Shown here: positions 1 through 11,549 of the stretch, one piece after another
How positions within the stretch are numbered: the stretch's first letter is position 1
Layout: every line of letters starts with the position of its first letter
NCBI GenBank assembly: GCA_036426205.1
Contig: CM071570.1
Coordinates: 138,459,456 to 138,523,455 of the forward strand
Direction of reading: 5' to 3'
Origin: Ascaphus truei
Lineage: Eukaryota; Chordata; Amphibia; Anura; Ascaphidae
DNA length: 64,000 bases
Notes under the pieces: model-generated
Told to the model about the DNA's origin: nothing
The model's input: only the letters and a program-made list of their open reading frames with translations
Database searches by the model: none
Position numbers and translations under genes: made by a program

Positions 1-2280
1 AACAAAAAAAAAAACATTTAACTCAATGTCCTTTTTAAAGAGTTTTAAAGCATCCTTTGATTTGTATTGCAGGTCTTAGCCCATATACCAAGTAATGTAA
101 GATCTTTGCAACACTTTCCTGTTTGTGATACTTTGTTGCCAATATTCCCAGCAGTTTGAGCTGCAAACTGTAATAGAAAATGTTACCTTAGTAATATAAG
201 GATACATTGTAGCTGCTGAATTACACTGACTGAAGGATTGATGGAAACTGAAAGGCAGCCATTATGTTAGGCACACAATCAGCATTTTGACAGATTTAGA
301 ACAGGAGCACCAAACAATTGCCAGCTTAGGTAAGGAAGTAGAATTATACATTGTCACATGCATTACATATAAAAAGAAGAAAGAGGGGGAAAAAAATAAA
401 TAAACAAAAAAAGGAAGGAGGGTGTGTGTTGTATTGCTGCTTTAAAGTGACAACATCCTCTCATTTTGGCGGGGAGCGTTCTGGAATCATGCGATCTCTG
501 CAAAAGCCTGTGCTATTGTACTCAACAAACACGCCGCAATGAAGAGATTAGGGGTACAGCGGACTCTTCAAAAATGATTTTATTTCTTATTCTTAATTTC
601 ATTAGAAATCATAAAGCAAACATTTTATTCAAATACTTTTATGACACAACAGCAGCCATTTTATCAGTGGTCAGGCGTCTACACATTCTCTCTCTAGAGG
701 GCTGCAGCATAAATATAAATGCAAATTGTCATGGCAGACAAGACGATGACACAGGGATCACAGGCACCAACAAGAATGAAGGAGTTAAATATTCGGCTGA
801 GGCCAACTGGAGCAACACAATGCACAAACACCGGCTCGAATCACCAAAATACTGGGTTATGGGGGAATCCTAGATCACTGGGAGCTGGCGTAGCTAGCTT
901 ACCCAGGATGTTTGCCACGATACGTTCAAGTAACCCAGTACCTCGGGATGATAGCCACCCGGTTCTCGATTCAAATTTCCTACTAGTCTCCAACACCAAG
1001 ACTAGCTATGAACCACCAGATAATCTATGGAGCACTGATCGGCGTCTACTTACTGTACATACATTCCCGGTCTCCATTTGAAATCATGGAAAACTGGGTG
1101 CAGACCAATTAGCGAAAATATTGTTGTCACTGAGCCAAATCAGAGGCAGAGAGCTTGTCCAAGACAGACCAATCCGGGCTGTGGGGGGAGACAGTGCTTT
1201 AGGACAGGCCACAGGGGCGGCTTAAGGAGAGTGGGGAAATTCAAACGGACCAATGGGAATCAAGCCGATGGGGCTAGAACCCAGGTCTCAGTTCCCAGTT
1301 TCAGCATGATACCTTCCATGAAAATAGTTGCCTCCGCTCTTGTGTTCTGTGTGTGACTATGTGTTCCCCCGTTCATGCCCTTTCCCACTTCCCCAGTGTT
1401 CCCAAGCACTTCACCTAGCCCAAAATAGATAATAGCCCCAGGTTTCATTGTATGTTGGCCAGGCTGAGTGAATTACCAGCCCTCCACACAATGGAGCCTT
1501 ACAAAATACACATAGGGAATAAATGGTCTTACATGGGGACATCAAACACGTACTGGGCAGGCATTTTGGCTACCTAAGATGGCCAGTTTGACCGGTTACA
1601 TAGGTCTCCATCTTGATGCACGCTTAACCTTTAATATGCATGCGAGACTGCCCCTACCGGCACAATTGATCAGTGGAAAGTATGAGTGAGAGTATCACTT
1701 AACCCTTACACTGCCCTACTAACGTTCCTGATATGGCAGGAACCCCGACACTCTGGAAGCCCGTGCGCTGTACCAGGTACATTTTTTATTTAGGGGCTGA
1801 TTGGGCTAACTACTCCACCGAAGCCACAAGCCCGACCAAAACAGAAATGGAGCCCCCTCCACTTCCATTGTTGGTTTGCAGCCATGTGATCACTACCGAA
1901 GTGATTACAGTATCCCATTTCCCGGTAGCCTGAAGGTATCTGGGTTAGCAGCAAAAAGTTTAAAAGCTTATGTGGATATATAATTTAATTGCCACGTGAC
2001 CATAGGGACACTATTGCACAGAAACTCACATTGCCTTCAACAGGGGTTGCTATTTATCAGTGCCCCAATTGCAGTTTAATGAATAACCCATATATCAAAT
2101 AAAAGTGTGCATTTCAAATATGTGGTGAAAAGGATCATTTCAAAACCAGTATGTGTGGTGAAGCTACTGACAAACAGTATTTAACCTTGTTTTCGCAATG
2201 GATAACATGAGATTTAGTGATTGCATTGCATACTGAAGAAGCCTCTAAATGTGCGTGTTTAAAATGGGATATATAGGGGT
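1..2280. other. No gene recognised; unassigned sequence
   Basis: No splice-consistent exon, RNA gene or known protein motif could be read here. Positions 358-422 are strongly purine-rich on the plus strand. Short open frames at 466-873 and 719-1081 have no recognisable domain and no coding-like composition. The stretch is probably a mixture of unique sequence and old, unclassified repeats. Confidence 0.5.
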
Positions 2281-3105
2281 AAATTTGCCAGTCAAGTGAG
2301 ATGTTCAAGATGTGGGTAAATGCGGGGAATAGGAGGAGGAGAAGAGTTTTACTGAGATGGGAGATGGGAGGTGTGAGGAATTAGGATCAAAACAACATTA
2401 TGTAGGCAGGGAGGGAGCAAGCCAGACAGTAGCTCTGTAAAAAGGTATTAGGTAATCCAAGGTGGAGGGAATGGTTAGAGTCTTAAACAGAGGGGTGCAT
2501 AAGAAGGTACAGACGGATACTGTCAGATAAAATTCACATTGAGGTAATTAGTGAAGGCTTGTTTGTTGGAGAAAAAACATGTTGCAGGTGGGGTCAGAGG
2601 ATTAAGTGAATAGATGACGTGGATTAGCCTTGTTACTGTTGTACATGGTAGTTCACAGAAGGAGATAATAGATTTATAGGCTAAACGGTCATGATCAGAA
2701 GAGCAGTTTAGAATTCAAGGTGTTTTGGAGAGTCGAGAGGTCCATAAATTCAGGTCTCAAGTGTAACAAGGGGGTTTAGGAGCCACAGAGGGAGTTGAGT
2801 GAGAGATTAAAAAAATACATGAGCCAGTGGTCCATGAGAGTGGAAGAGAGTAGATCATGAAATCAGAAAATGAACAGTTTATGGACTCTGACTAGGTAGT
2901 AGTCATCTGTGTGGGTGCTCTTAACAGTCCTTTGCTGAAGGCCAAAGTTGGAAGTTAGGGAAAGAAAGTGAGAGGCCCAGGAAACGTAAGGTTCGTCAAA
3001 ATAACAATTAATGCTCCCCAGGAGGAGATCGAGCGGGAGAAGGAGAGTCAGGGTTTAAATTCAGAAATCTGAAGGGAGAGGATGTACAGGTAAGTGGTTG
3101 CTAGA
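2281..3105. other. Purine-rich unassigned sequence, possible old LINE remnant
   Basis: The plus strand is rich in GGAG/GAGG words. Read on the minus strand it gives broken frames with a faint resemblance to the endonuclease-to-RT linker of LINEs. No catalytic motif survives, so I do not call an element. No host gene was seen. Confidence 0.25.
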
Positions 3106-3284
3106 GGACAGGTAGAGGTAGGTGGTTAGTAGAGATATGTGGTTGGGGGTTGGTGGATGACAGGTAGAAGTAGTTGGTTGGTGGATGACAGGTAGAAGTA
3201 GGTGGTTGGTAGATGACAGGTAGGAGGTGGTAGGTGGTTGGTAGAGATAGGTGGTTGGTGATAGATGGTTGACAGCCACCTGCA
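3106..3284 (+). repeat. Minisatellite, GGTGGTTGGTAGATGACAGG-type unit
   Basis: Imperfect tandem copies of a roughly 30-bp unit built from GGTGGTTGGT, then AGATGACAGG, then TAGAAGTA. Unit length and sequence drift, and the central copies are the most regular. The minus-strand open frames here are Ser/Thr/Pro/His-rich translations of the repeat, not genes. Confidence 0.8.
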
Positions 3285-4440
3285 GTGAACTTCAAAGAAA
3301 GAAAATAAAGAGGCAGATGGAAAAGGGAGTAGCTTATAACACAGATGTATTCAGTGACATGGAAAAGTTCTACGATTCATGATTTAAAGTAGAATACACG
3401 GCTTACTTTTCATCTTGATAATCCTCCCATGTTAAAAGCAACAGGAGATATTCTATTATATCTACTGGTTACGTGCAGAGTCCCCTTGAGAATGCCCAGG
3501 TAACAGGAGGCTTATATGTTGGAAGCACATCTGGCTAAACGTGTTTCAGGAGCAATGACGAATTGTTTTGTAAGAATCTGCAAATTGTTAAAACTTAATA
3601 TCTGAAAGCAGCAATCCTCCTTGATGGGCCACTTTTTTTTACATTTGATGTATCATTATCTCCATGCAGGAGATATCAGCTTTAGAAACATTACATGTCC
3701 GGAAAGGTTCAAATGGAGCTCTCCCAGAGCCTAGTGCAGCCTAAAGGTTAATCGTATGTTTTTGTAAAAGGAGTAGGACATGCACAATACTAACATTATA
3801 TGAGTGTAACTCACATAGGTTTAAAGCAGATATTTCACCACAAGCATTTCGCTGCCAGAGGTACCAGCAACGCATTGCTTCACAATGCTGGCCTCTCATG
3901 CAGCAAAAGGGTTAAAGCCGCAAATTTACTATTATTTAAAAAAAAAAAATCTTTACCTACTGTACACTGAGGGGGGGGGGGGGGGGGAATTTTATCCTGG
4001 AGCTGAACAGCAGTGCTCTGGCGACCTCCATGTTACCAAGAAAATAACTTTTAAAAATGTTGGTGGATTCCGATTTTTTTTTCCCCAAGATGGCTCTGGG
4101 GTCACCCCAAAGGAAGATGTGCTGTTATCATCTGATGACGTTGCTTCCGATTGGAAAATGTTATTAAATCTCCGGCGACCAAAGAACTAGGGTCACCCCA
4201 GAGTCGGAAGATTAAAAATAAAACTCCCAAAACTAAAAATGAGAACAGAATGGGCATCCATTACAAGTGGGAGTAGCACTAACCCCCAGAATCTCAACTC
4301 CTTACCCCCTACATTGTTGTTCTTCCCATTAGAGCTAAAATATAATTATTATTGCACATTTATCATCATGTTATCATAACCTATATGCCTGTTATGCAAT
4401 CTAAAACCGGCAGTTTTCTTTTAAGCAAATTGTATTGTAT
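3285..4440. other. No gene recognised; includes a G17 run
   Basis: Ordinary AT-rich sequence. Positions 3971-3987 are a run of 17 G. An open frame across 3885-4190 is made of simple sequence around that run and is not credible as a gene. Confidence 0.5.
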
Positions 4441-4612
4441 GTCTTTATTTATATAGCGCCATTAATGTACATAGCGCTTCACAGTAGTAATACACGTGGT
4501 AATCAAATAAATAACAGATAATATAAATAACAGAGCATGGGAATAAGTGCTTTAGACATAAAAGTAACATTTCGGAAGAGGAGTCCCTGCCCCGAGGAGC
4601 TTACAATGGACA
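4441..4612 (+). repeat. Interspersed repeat with a TATAGCGC motif
   Basis: Contains 'tttatatagcgcc', 'tacatagcgcttcacag' and, about 120 bp further on, 'ctgccccgaggagcttacaa'. The last motif recurs as 'ccctgctcctgagatcttac' at 26009-26028 followed by 'aatctag', so at least two fragments of one dispersed family are present. I recall this type as common in frog genomes, but the class (SINE-like or DNA element) is not resolved from two fragments. Confidence 0.5.
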
Positions 4613-5103
4613 GTAGCGTTTGCTTGCCTCACCCAGACTATGGGGCCAACGACTTCTTCTCAAATTCCCTTTCTTGGTAGAGAAGGCATTAACCACAGCA
4701 GTAGTATGCAACACATAGAAAATACATGAGAGTTGTGCTCTATATCCCTTTTAATAATAATTTAGCAAATAAAACCATGAAAAGGGCTCAGGACAATTGC
4801 CGTATTTGCCAACCTAAAGTTCCATTGCATACCACAATCTCTCCATCTGTGTTTATCTAAGTCAGACATCCCTGTGTATTCTTTGCTCACAACTTTCACT
4901 GTATTCAGCAAATATGTAATTAGGGCAGGCAGCTTATTTGAAACGGTATGGAAGACTGCATTAGCTGGGAGTTGCAAATAGCACCTTCCTTGTCACCTCC
5001 ACGTAGACAGGAAACAATGAAAAGTAAAAACTAAGTGGATTGTACAGTGACTGGAAACAGAAAGTAGTCTCTTATTTAGTTAAACATAAATAATACACTC
5101 TTT
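4613..5103. other. No gene recognised
   Basis: AT-rich intergenic sequence. No exon, repeat boundary or RNA gene identified. The minus-strand frame at 4762-4977 has no recognisable motif. Confidence 0.5.
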
Positions 5104-5702
5104 GTGTGTGCATATATATATATGTGTGTGTGTGTGCATGTGGGTGCGTATGTATGTGTATATCTGTGTGTATATGTGTGTGGAAGCAGAAAGTAGTCTC
5201 TTATTTAAACATAAATAATACACTGTCTCTTTCTGTGTGCGTGTGCATATATGTGTGTGTGTCTCTGAGAATGTGTGCGAGTGTGTGTGAATGTGTGTGT
5301 GAGAATGTGTGTGTGTGTGAGAATGTGTGTGTGTGTGTGAGAATGTGTGTGTGAGAATGTGTGTGTGAGAATGTGTGTGTGAGAGAATGCGTGTGTGAGA
5401 GAATGCGTGTGTGAGAGACTGGTGTGTGAGAGAATGCGTGTGTGAGAATGCGTGTGACAATGAGAGAATGCGTGTGGGAATGAGAGAATGCGTGTGGGAA
5501 TAAGAGAATGCGTGTGGGAATGAGAGAATGCATGTGGGAATGAGAGAATGCGTGTGGGAATGAGAGAATGCGTGTGGGAATGAGAGAATGCGTGTGGTAT
5601 GTGTGTGTCAACGTGCGTGTGGTATGTGTGTCAACGTGCGTGTGAATGTGTGTGCGTGTGAATGTGTGTGCGTGTGAATGTGTGTGCGTGTGTGTGCATG
5701 TG
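5104..5702 (+). repeat. TG-rich microsatellite and 20-bp minisatellite
   Basis: The left part is (TG)n with interruptions. From about 5380 it becomes GAGAGAATGCGTGTG-type units, and 5460-5597 is a regular array of about seven copies of the 20-bp unit GAGAGAATGCGTGTGGGAAT. It returns to TGTGCG-type repeat to 5702. Long His/Thr/Ser frames on the minus strand (to 187 residues) are translations of this repeat. Confidence 0.9.
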
Positions 5703-5711
5703 TACACACTA

Positions 5712-6020
5712 TTATACATCACATAGGAAGAAATTAAAATGGCAGTGGGCCGGACATGTAGCAAGAAGGACCATCATTGGAGATTGTACTCGACTGGATT
5801 CCAAGGGAGATGAAAAGAGCAAGACGACGACCAAAAGTAAGATGGTAGGATGAGATCACAAAATGCGTTGGAGCAACATGAAGAAGAGGCTTGCATCCGC
5901 AGTACCTGGAAGATCCTTGGGGAGGCCTTCCAATTGTATTTCAAGGAGTTGGGATTTGGGGACATCCCCATTATTCCTTTATGCACTTTTGCCAGGTTGA
6001 CTATTTTGAAATATAGCAAC
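5712..6020 (+). pseudogene. LINE reverse transcriptase C-terminal fragment
   Basis: Reading across several frames on the plus strand gives 'KLKWQWAGHVARRT', then 'KRARRRPKVRW', then 'DEI.KCVGAT', then 'DPWGGLPIVFQ' or its overlapping frame 'WKILGEAFQLYFKEL'. This order is the C-terminal tail found after the RT domain in many endonuclease/reverse-transcriptase LINEs. The frame changes at least twice and contains stops, so it is dead. Only about 300 bp remain, without RT catalytic motifs. It abuts the TG satellite on its 5' side, consistent with 5' truncation or satellite invasion. The clade cannot be fixed from this tail. Confidence 0.6.
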
Positions 6021-6128
6021 AGTAGGTAGAGGTAGTTTCAGCTTCCCTCAACCACTTCACATTAATGCAAGGGAGGTTTTAAAATATTATATGAGCGCAG
6101 GCCTGCTGACTCCGACAAACCTGCATAA

Positions 6129-6486
6129 GGCCTTGGCCATGTTTGGCGCTTGCTGGCGGAGGCACGCTGAGGCGCGCTCCCGCTCAGCACTGAGCCCCTA
6201 CAGCCGCAATTAGTAGGGGCTCACCTGCGCAGGTCTTAGGGTAATTTAAAATTCCCCCGCTTGCCGGTGAGACAGGCCGGTCACGTGAGCGGTTCGCCCA
6301 ATGAGGGCGAACCAGCTCCGTAACGTCACTGGCCCGCCCCCGGCCAGTGACGCGCCCACCCCCGGACCGCCCCCTGACGGCCTGCTGAGAGCTCTTGCGG
6401 TAAGCAACCGCAAGGCCAGGGAAAGCACCCGCTTTCCCTGAGCCTCAGCGCGCCTCAGCACGCCAGCGGTAAGCGTGTCCGAGGCC
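6129..6486. mobile_element. GC-rich MITE, PIF/Harbinger-like, TAA target duplication
   Basis: A 358-bp element flanked by TAA on both sides (6126-6128 and 6487-6489). Its ends are imperfect inverted repeats: left GGCCTTGGCCATG..GCTGGC..CACGCTGAGGCGCGCT, and the reverse complement of the right end GGCCTCGGACACGCTTACCGCTGG..GTGCTGAGGCGCGCT. Three-base TWA duplications with GG-type ends are typical of PIF/Harbinger. It has no coding capacity. Base composition is far above that of the flanks. Confidence 0.7.
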
Positions 6487-7686
6487 TAAGAATCTGTCAA
6501 TGGGAGTGTTAAATGGAATGGTAAACGGGTGCCCTTTGTAAATGTAATCTTTGCAATCCATCTGAGTAAGGGGGTGCTTTCAAATGTCACACTTTTACTT
6601 TTCAGCATTATAAGTTAACAAATGTAACAGATACTACATATGCAAACATATATGGATAGCATAAACCATCTCTTCCAGTAGCATGTTTAATAATCCCTTT
6701 GTGTAGAGAATAATGCTGTAGAAGTATAATCAAGGTAAGGTATGGAATTTGTCATGCTATGAAGACTTCTTATCCCCAATGGGTAATGTGTGGCAATGAT
6801 AAAGGGATATTGAAATAGATCTTGCTTTATGCAGACCCTTTTGCTTAGGGGAATTTGCTCACTGATTCAGTTTTTATCTCGATACTTGTGATGGCAGAGG
6901 CCTTGCGGTTTCGAAACGCGTTGGAAAGTACTGCGATTTGAGACCTCAGTGATCAGACGATTATAACATCCAAAAAATCTGCTGCTGATGTGACTTCCTG
7001 ACGGATGAGAGGATCGGGGCGTGTGATACACGGTGTCGCTGCCGAGTGACGTCACTGACTGTTAAATGGAGAGGCGGTTGGATGCAGACATGCAGTGAAC
7101 CACCGCCAGTATACTACTCCCACTAATGGATCCCTCACAACCATCTAGCAGTAGAACTGTATTATTGGGACACCTTCACCTGCATCACACTTCACGTGTG
7201 GAACAGGACTAGCGACGAAACCACAGACCCACCACAGACACTGTCCAAGGGCACTAAGAGTGACAACTCAAGATCAGGCAGTACAAACCTGTGGAACACC
7301 AGATGACATCTTACTGGAGAGACCTGGTCTTGTCGGTTGGCGCTTGGGTAACAATATCTCTTGAAATGCTGTTTTAATTAATCTTTGATGTACGCAGAAT
7401 ACTTACCTTGTACTGTGTAACCGAATAATAGTTTATTTAATGCACTTTTTGTGTTTTTCTCTGTTATATTTCTAGGGGGTGTTTGAGCCACCCCCGCATC
7501 TACGGCTGCAGACGCTCTCTTCCAATACATTTTAGGATCACGTAATAATAATTTTCTTAGAATTATTCGTTGTTTAACCACTTATTTCACTTGGGTTTAT
7601 CTGTGGTTACTATTGAGTTTGATTGTAGTAGCAGAGCACTTTATCCACTGTCTTTCACAAATGTATTTAATGTCTGGGGAGGGAAT
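6487..7686. other. No gene recognised; contains one hairpin-GAAACGCGT module
   Basis: AT-rich with one hairpin module (6898-6924, listed separately). The sequence after it up to about 7350 is moderately GC-rich and probably belongs to the same repeat, whose ends I could not define. The frames here have no recognisable domain. Confidence 0.45.
6898..6924 (+). repeat. Hairpin-GAAACGCGT module, copy 1
   Basis: AGGCC (6898-6902), loop TTGC, GGTTT (6907-6911), a C, then GAAACGCGTTGG. The stem needs two G-T pairs and is the weakest of the six copies. The 3' flank is identical to that of the copy at 57.5 kb over AAACGCGTTGG. Confidence 0.5.
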
Positions 7687-9077
7687 GTAAAACACTTATG
7701 TATCAAGAAACTGTCTGTAAAACACTTTATTCCCTGTGTTAGCAATTCCCCCAGTTTAGTGGCTAGCATTGTCTGTAATGTATAGTGATGTGTGTAATCA
7801 CTGTAAATGTGATTTGGGTGTCAGCCCTGTATGTGTAAATGGTGCTTTATACCTGTAAAGTACCTCTGTGTTGTCCTTTCTATGGAAGCAGTCTCAGTAA
7901 GTCACTTAGTTGAACTGTTCCATAGAAAGGATAGGATTAGGACACAGGTTGGGGCTGCTGATCAGATCTGAGAGTATAGCCATTGAACTGCCCAGACTCT
8001 GAAGCGCCTACCCTGCGGGAGGTAGAGGACTGGCTAACAGAATCAGTTGCCGGATCTGAGTCCCGCAGGCACTGTTTCTCTTGGGCAGTTTCAAATTCCC
8101 CGCTCTCCAGGCCTTGAGTCCCTAAGCCCACTCCCCTCCTACCATTGGCTGTTAGCTTGCTGGTTCGTGTTGTGATTGGCTGCCAGCTCCTCTCAATTTT
8201 AAAAATGGCAGTACAGAGCTTTGTAAGGAGCCAGCGCTAACAGTGTAAGTTAGTTCAGAGTCCCGATCAGAGCTGTGTGTTAGTGGGATTCTGAGAGTGA
8301 TCCCCCGGAGCGAAGCTGGCGGCAGATTCAACGTTGCTATTGCACAAATAGCACTTTGGATTCCTGGAGTAGAAGCGGACAGGGTAAACCTACTGAAGCA
8401 GGTCCAGTGGTGGGATTCAGCCGGTTCGCACCGGCTCGTGCGAACCAGTCACTAAAATTTCACCGAACCGGTGCTTAATTCTCTCACCTGTCCGGGCGGC
8501 GGGCAGCAGTCGGCGTCTACATCATCTCCCGCCATCTTTTCCCTGCATATCTTCTCAATATGACCGTGCAGCACCAAATGGCACCACGTTGCCATGCCAA
8601 CAGGAATGCCATGTGATGTAACGGCATCACGTGGCGCCCATTGCTATGGCAACGTGACACTACCTGACGACGTTACGCGGCGTTGCGTTGTCATGCCATT
8701 TGATGCAGCTCGGTTACATAGAGAAGATTTGCAGGGGGAACATGTGATGCCGGAGCATGCTGGGAGATGCTGCCCGCCGCGCGGACAGGTGAAAGAGTTT
8801 CAGTGGGAAGATGACGGGAGGACGCCGCTGAAGGTAAGAACCAGTTTCGGGTAAGAACAATTCTGAATCCCACCACTGAGCAGGTCCCTGCACCTAGTCG
8901 AAGCTAGAGACTTCCCCCCCAGGTCCCCAGTGTGGTGAATGTATGTGATATTGTGTATTTTGTGTAGTTGCTGGTTATGCCAGAATAAACCTCGTTTATT
9001 CAATTGCTTTGTCCTGTGCTTGGTGATTGTGATCCCTGAAGGTTTCGGTGTTAAAAGTACTAGTCTCCCGTAACAAT
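7687..9077 (+). mobile_element. Probable LTR of a retrotransposon, interrupted by a hAT-like MITE
   Basis: Begins TGTAAAACAC directly after a polypurine run (ggggaggga, 7676-7685) that looks like a PPT-to-LTR junction, and ends with CCCGTAACA (TG..CA ends). Near its 3' side is 'ccagaataaacctcg', an AATAAA poly(A) signal followed by T-rich sequence, as expected for an LTR R/U5. Inside is a short inverted repeat, TCCTTTCTATGGA with TCCATAGAAAGGA (about 7877-7931). Without the nested insertion the LTR is about 0.9 kb. No internal coding region is attached, so it is a solo LTR or 3' end. The boundaries are inferred. Confidence 0.45.
8405..8878. mobile_element. hAT-like MITE nested in the LTR, 8-bp target duplication
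   Basis: A 474-bp element with inverted ends CAGTGGTGGGATTCAG at the left and the inverted match CTGAATCCCACCACTG at the right. It is flanked by a perfect 8-bp duplication AGCAGGTC (8397-8404 and 8879-8886). Eight-base duplications and CAG..CTG ends are hAT hallmarks. The interior is GC-rich with no open frame of note. Removing the element and one duplication restores a continuous LTR, so it inserted after the LTR did. The interior shares 'ttgctatggcaacgtgac' with the MITE at 9.2 kb. Confidence 0.9.
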
Positions 9078-9244
9078 ACTAAACCATTATATTTATATAC
9101 AGTAGTTAACGCATCAGCTGGGATAACCCCTTAACTGTGGACATTTATATATATAAGTACAATATGAACGGATTTATCAAAAGATATGAAAAATAGTTTA
9201 TCCTTTATACACTGTAGGATGTCACTAGATACCATGCATTAAGG

Positions 9245-9531
9245 CAGCGGTGCGCAAACTGGGGGGCGCGGGACTGCCTGCGGGGGGGCGCGGGGTTTAC
9301 AGAGGCCCCGCGCGCTTCCCAAAGGCACTTAAATTAAGCCTTTACTTACATTGGCTCCAGTGGCTGCCTTCCCGCGTCGCCGCGTCAAATGACGCCGCGA
9401 GGTCATGTGATGTCACGTTGCTATGGCAACGTGACATCATGGCGTCGGAGCGGAGGTAAGTGGGGGGGGGGCGCGGGAGTGAGGAGACCGTTGGCAGGGG
9501 GGCACAGGGAAAAAAGTTTGCGCCCCCCCTG
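9245..9531. mobile_element. hAT-like MITE, 8-bp target duplication CATTAAGG
   Basis: A 287-bp non-coding element with ends CAGCGGTGCGCAAACT and the inverted AGTTTGCGCCCCCCCTG (one CAG end mutated to CAGC). It is flanked by a perfect duplication CATTAAGG at 9237-9244 and 9532-9539. It contains a near-perfect 30-bp palindrome at about 9409-9438 (GATGTCACGTTGC/TATGGCAACGTGACATC, 17+13 as written), which would form a strong hairpin. Confidence 0.9.
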
Positions 9532-9539
9532 CATTAAGG

Positions 9540-10365
9540 GGTAATTGCTACCAAGGGGAAGATTTTCCAACCAAGCTCCTTCAATGCATTCACGCCACTA
9601 CAGCCATATTGGACAATTTTTAACACCTAAAATTGTTTTAAAATAATAATTACAAATCCTGCCAGAGTAATGTAAAGTGGTCAGTGTATTACTTCCAAAA
9701 AAGCTTTATCCAAAGAATATAAAATGTTTTTAAAGTGTTGACTAACCAAACAATGCACGGCCATCTAATGTTTAAAAAAAGCAAAACACACAACAGTCCA
9801 CAACGAATTTGCAACTGTTAGAAGCTCTGTAATAACACAGACACTCAGTGGGGTAACTAAGCTCTGATAAAGGTATCGAAGCTCGCCCCTGCATTATCTG
9901 CTGTACAAAATCAAAGGCATTTAACATCGGACAACCCATATTGGAGCGAAGTGAGTCCTGGCGAGAATGCAGACACTGCACTGAAGTAACACTACAGAGG
10001 AAAAGACTGAGGACAATTTACTTAAGTAACCAGAAGATGATACATAATTATAAGACTTTTTCTCTTTCCCTCCTCCCTTGTTATATTAATTACGATTATC
10101 TTTGTAGTTGTCCAAGCCCTCAAAACTGCGCCGAATGCACACAACACAAAAACCACATGAGGACTAAACCAAGGAAATTTCCAGTAAACCTTCATTTTTT
10201 TCATCCGTATGTCACAGACCCATACCGGGGATAAAAAAATACATAAAGGAATTTCGTACATGACATTGTTTTGCAGGGGATAATCAAGTGTTTAAAAAGA
10301 TGAGAAAGTTCACACAATGGCAAGTTCAAAGTAAAGCAATTGGTTCTGCAGAGGTTTAAATAATA
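9540..10365. other. No gene recognised
   Basis: AT-rich sequence. The plus-strand frame ending at 10234 (Cys-rich start, about 125 codons from stop to stop) has no recognisable domain and no neighbouring splice-compatible exon, so it is treated as chance. Confidence 0.45.
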
Positions 10366-10694
10366 CAGGCATACCCCGCTTTAAGGACACTCACTTTAAG
10401 TACACTCGCGAGTAAGTACATATCGTCCAATAGTCAAACGGCAGTTCACGCATGCGCCTGTCAGCACGTCCTGAACAGCAATGTTGAACTCCCTACCTGC
10501 ACCGAAGCTGTGCGCAAGCGGGGAGACTATAGAGCCTGTTACACATGCGTTATTTACATCAGTTTTACACATATATGACGAGTACAGTACATGCATGGAT
10601 AAGTGGAAATTAAGGGAGTGCTTCACTTTAAGTACATTTTCGCTTTACATACATGCTCCGGTCCCATTGCGTACGTTAATGCGGGGTATGCCTG
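10366..10694. mobile_element. Tigger/pogo-like MITE, copy 1
   Basis: A 329-bp element with ends CAGGCATACCCCGC and GCGGGGTATGCCTG, flanked by TA on both sides (10364-10365, 10695-10696). The CAGGCATACC end and TA target are characteristic of the Tigger branch of Tc1/mariner. It is non-coding. Sequences such as ACTTTAAGTACA recur near both ends as subterminal repeats. A second copy lies at 60070-60402 in the opposite orientation. Confidence 0.85.
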
Positions 10695-10997
10695 TATACA
10701 GAAATTGTACGATGCAAGGATAAGAGTTTCAACTCCAATGCTGACCGTCCTTCCTCCTTTAGGCAGTGGTTTACTTGAATGAACGTATTACAGACAACCC
10801 TGGTGATCAGATTTCTATATTGTAATCAGAGATGAGGAGCTTTGTTCTGACATAAATAGGAAAAATAAAAAACATTGGAGCTCGTTTACATGCATCAAAC
10901 AAACTCACCACGCAATATTTGAACTTCTCCCGGCTGCAAAACTGGGACCAAACTGGTGCAAAAGACATGTACCAGACTAATTAAGAAACATTATTGC

Positions 10998-11019
10998 GGG
11001 GGGGGGGGGGGGGGGGGGG
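10998..11019 (+). repeat. G22 homopolymer
   Basis: An uninterrupted run of 22 G. Such runs can form G-quadruplexes and are also prone to length error in sequencing. Confidence 0.95.
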
Positions 11020-11057
11020 TTTGCACTGGTTTAAGTCGGGATAGGTATAAATATAAA

Positions 11058-11285
11058 ATGTATTTATAAAATCTTTTACCAGGAAGTAATACATTGAGAG
11101 TTACCGCTCATTTTCAAGTATGTCTTGGGCACAGAGATACATGGTTAGAGATACACAGTTACATTAGGTGAACAGTGTTATACGTTATAAAGACATTGCA
11201 TGAAGAGTTACAGATAAAATAAGGTATTGGTGTACGTAACAGGTACAGACCAGATTAAAATGTGAAACAGCTTTAGTCTTGAAAG
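11058..11285 (-). mobile_element. LINE 3' tail fragment, 5'-truncated
   Basis: Reads on the minus strand into the same 3' end as the LINEs at 19.65-22 kb and 49-52.9 kb. Shared words are TTTTACCAGGAAGTAATAC, CATTGAGAGTTACC and GACCAGATTAAAATGTGA, in the same order and spacing. Only the end of the RT frame and the 3' UTR are left. The microsatellite starting at 11286 replaces the rest, a normal outcome of 5' truncation. Confidence 0.8.
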
Positions 11286-11511
11286 AACATGCATACATGC
11301 ATACATGCATACATACATACATATATACACACACACATATATATATATATACACACACATATATATATCTATATAATAAACACACACACATAAGATAGTA
11401 TATATAATATATACGATGTAAGAGAGAGATAGAGAGATAGAGATAGATGAGAATAGAATAATATATAGTAGTATAATAGTAGAGTATATATAGATTTATA
11501 ATATATACACA

Positions 11512-11546
<35 letters not shown>
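11286..11546 (+). repeat. Compound microsatellite (ATGC/ATAC, TA, CA)
   Basis: ATGCATAC units, then (TA)n, then a degenerate GATA/TATA stretch, ending in a pure CA run that directly touches the Tc1 element. The 128-residue minus-strand frame here is simple-repeat translation. Confidence 0.9.

Positions 11547-11549
<3 letters not shown>

Noticed and set aside
2281..3060. Possible LINE endonuclease-RT linker on the minus strand
   Set aside because: Only vague resemblance in broken frames, no catalytic block (GDFN, SDH, YADD) could be read.
5080..5764. Long minus-strand His/Thr/Ser open frames (up to 187 codons)
   Set aside because: They are translations of TG-rich satellite DNA; several frames are open at once and no non-repeat segment has coding character.
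9853..10234. Plus-strand frame of about 125 codons with several Cys
   Set aside because: No recognisable domain, no splice-compatible neighbour and an AT-rich setting; chance is the simpler reading.
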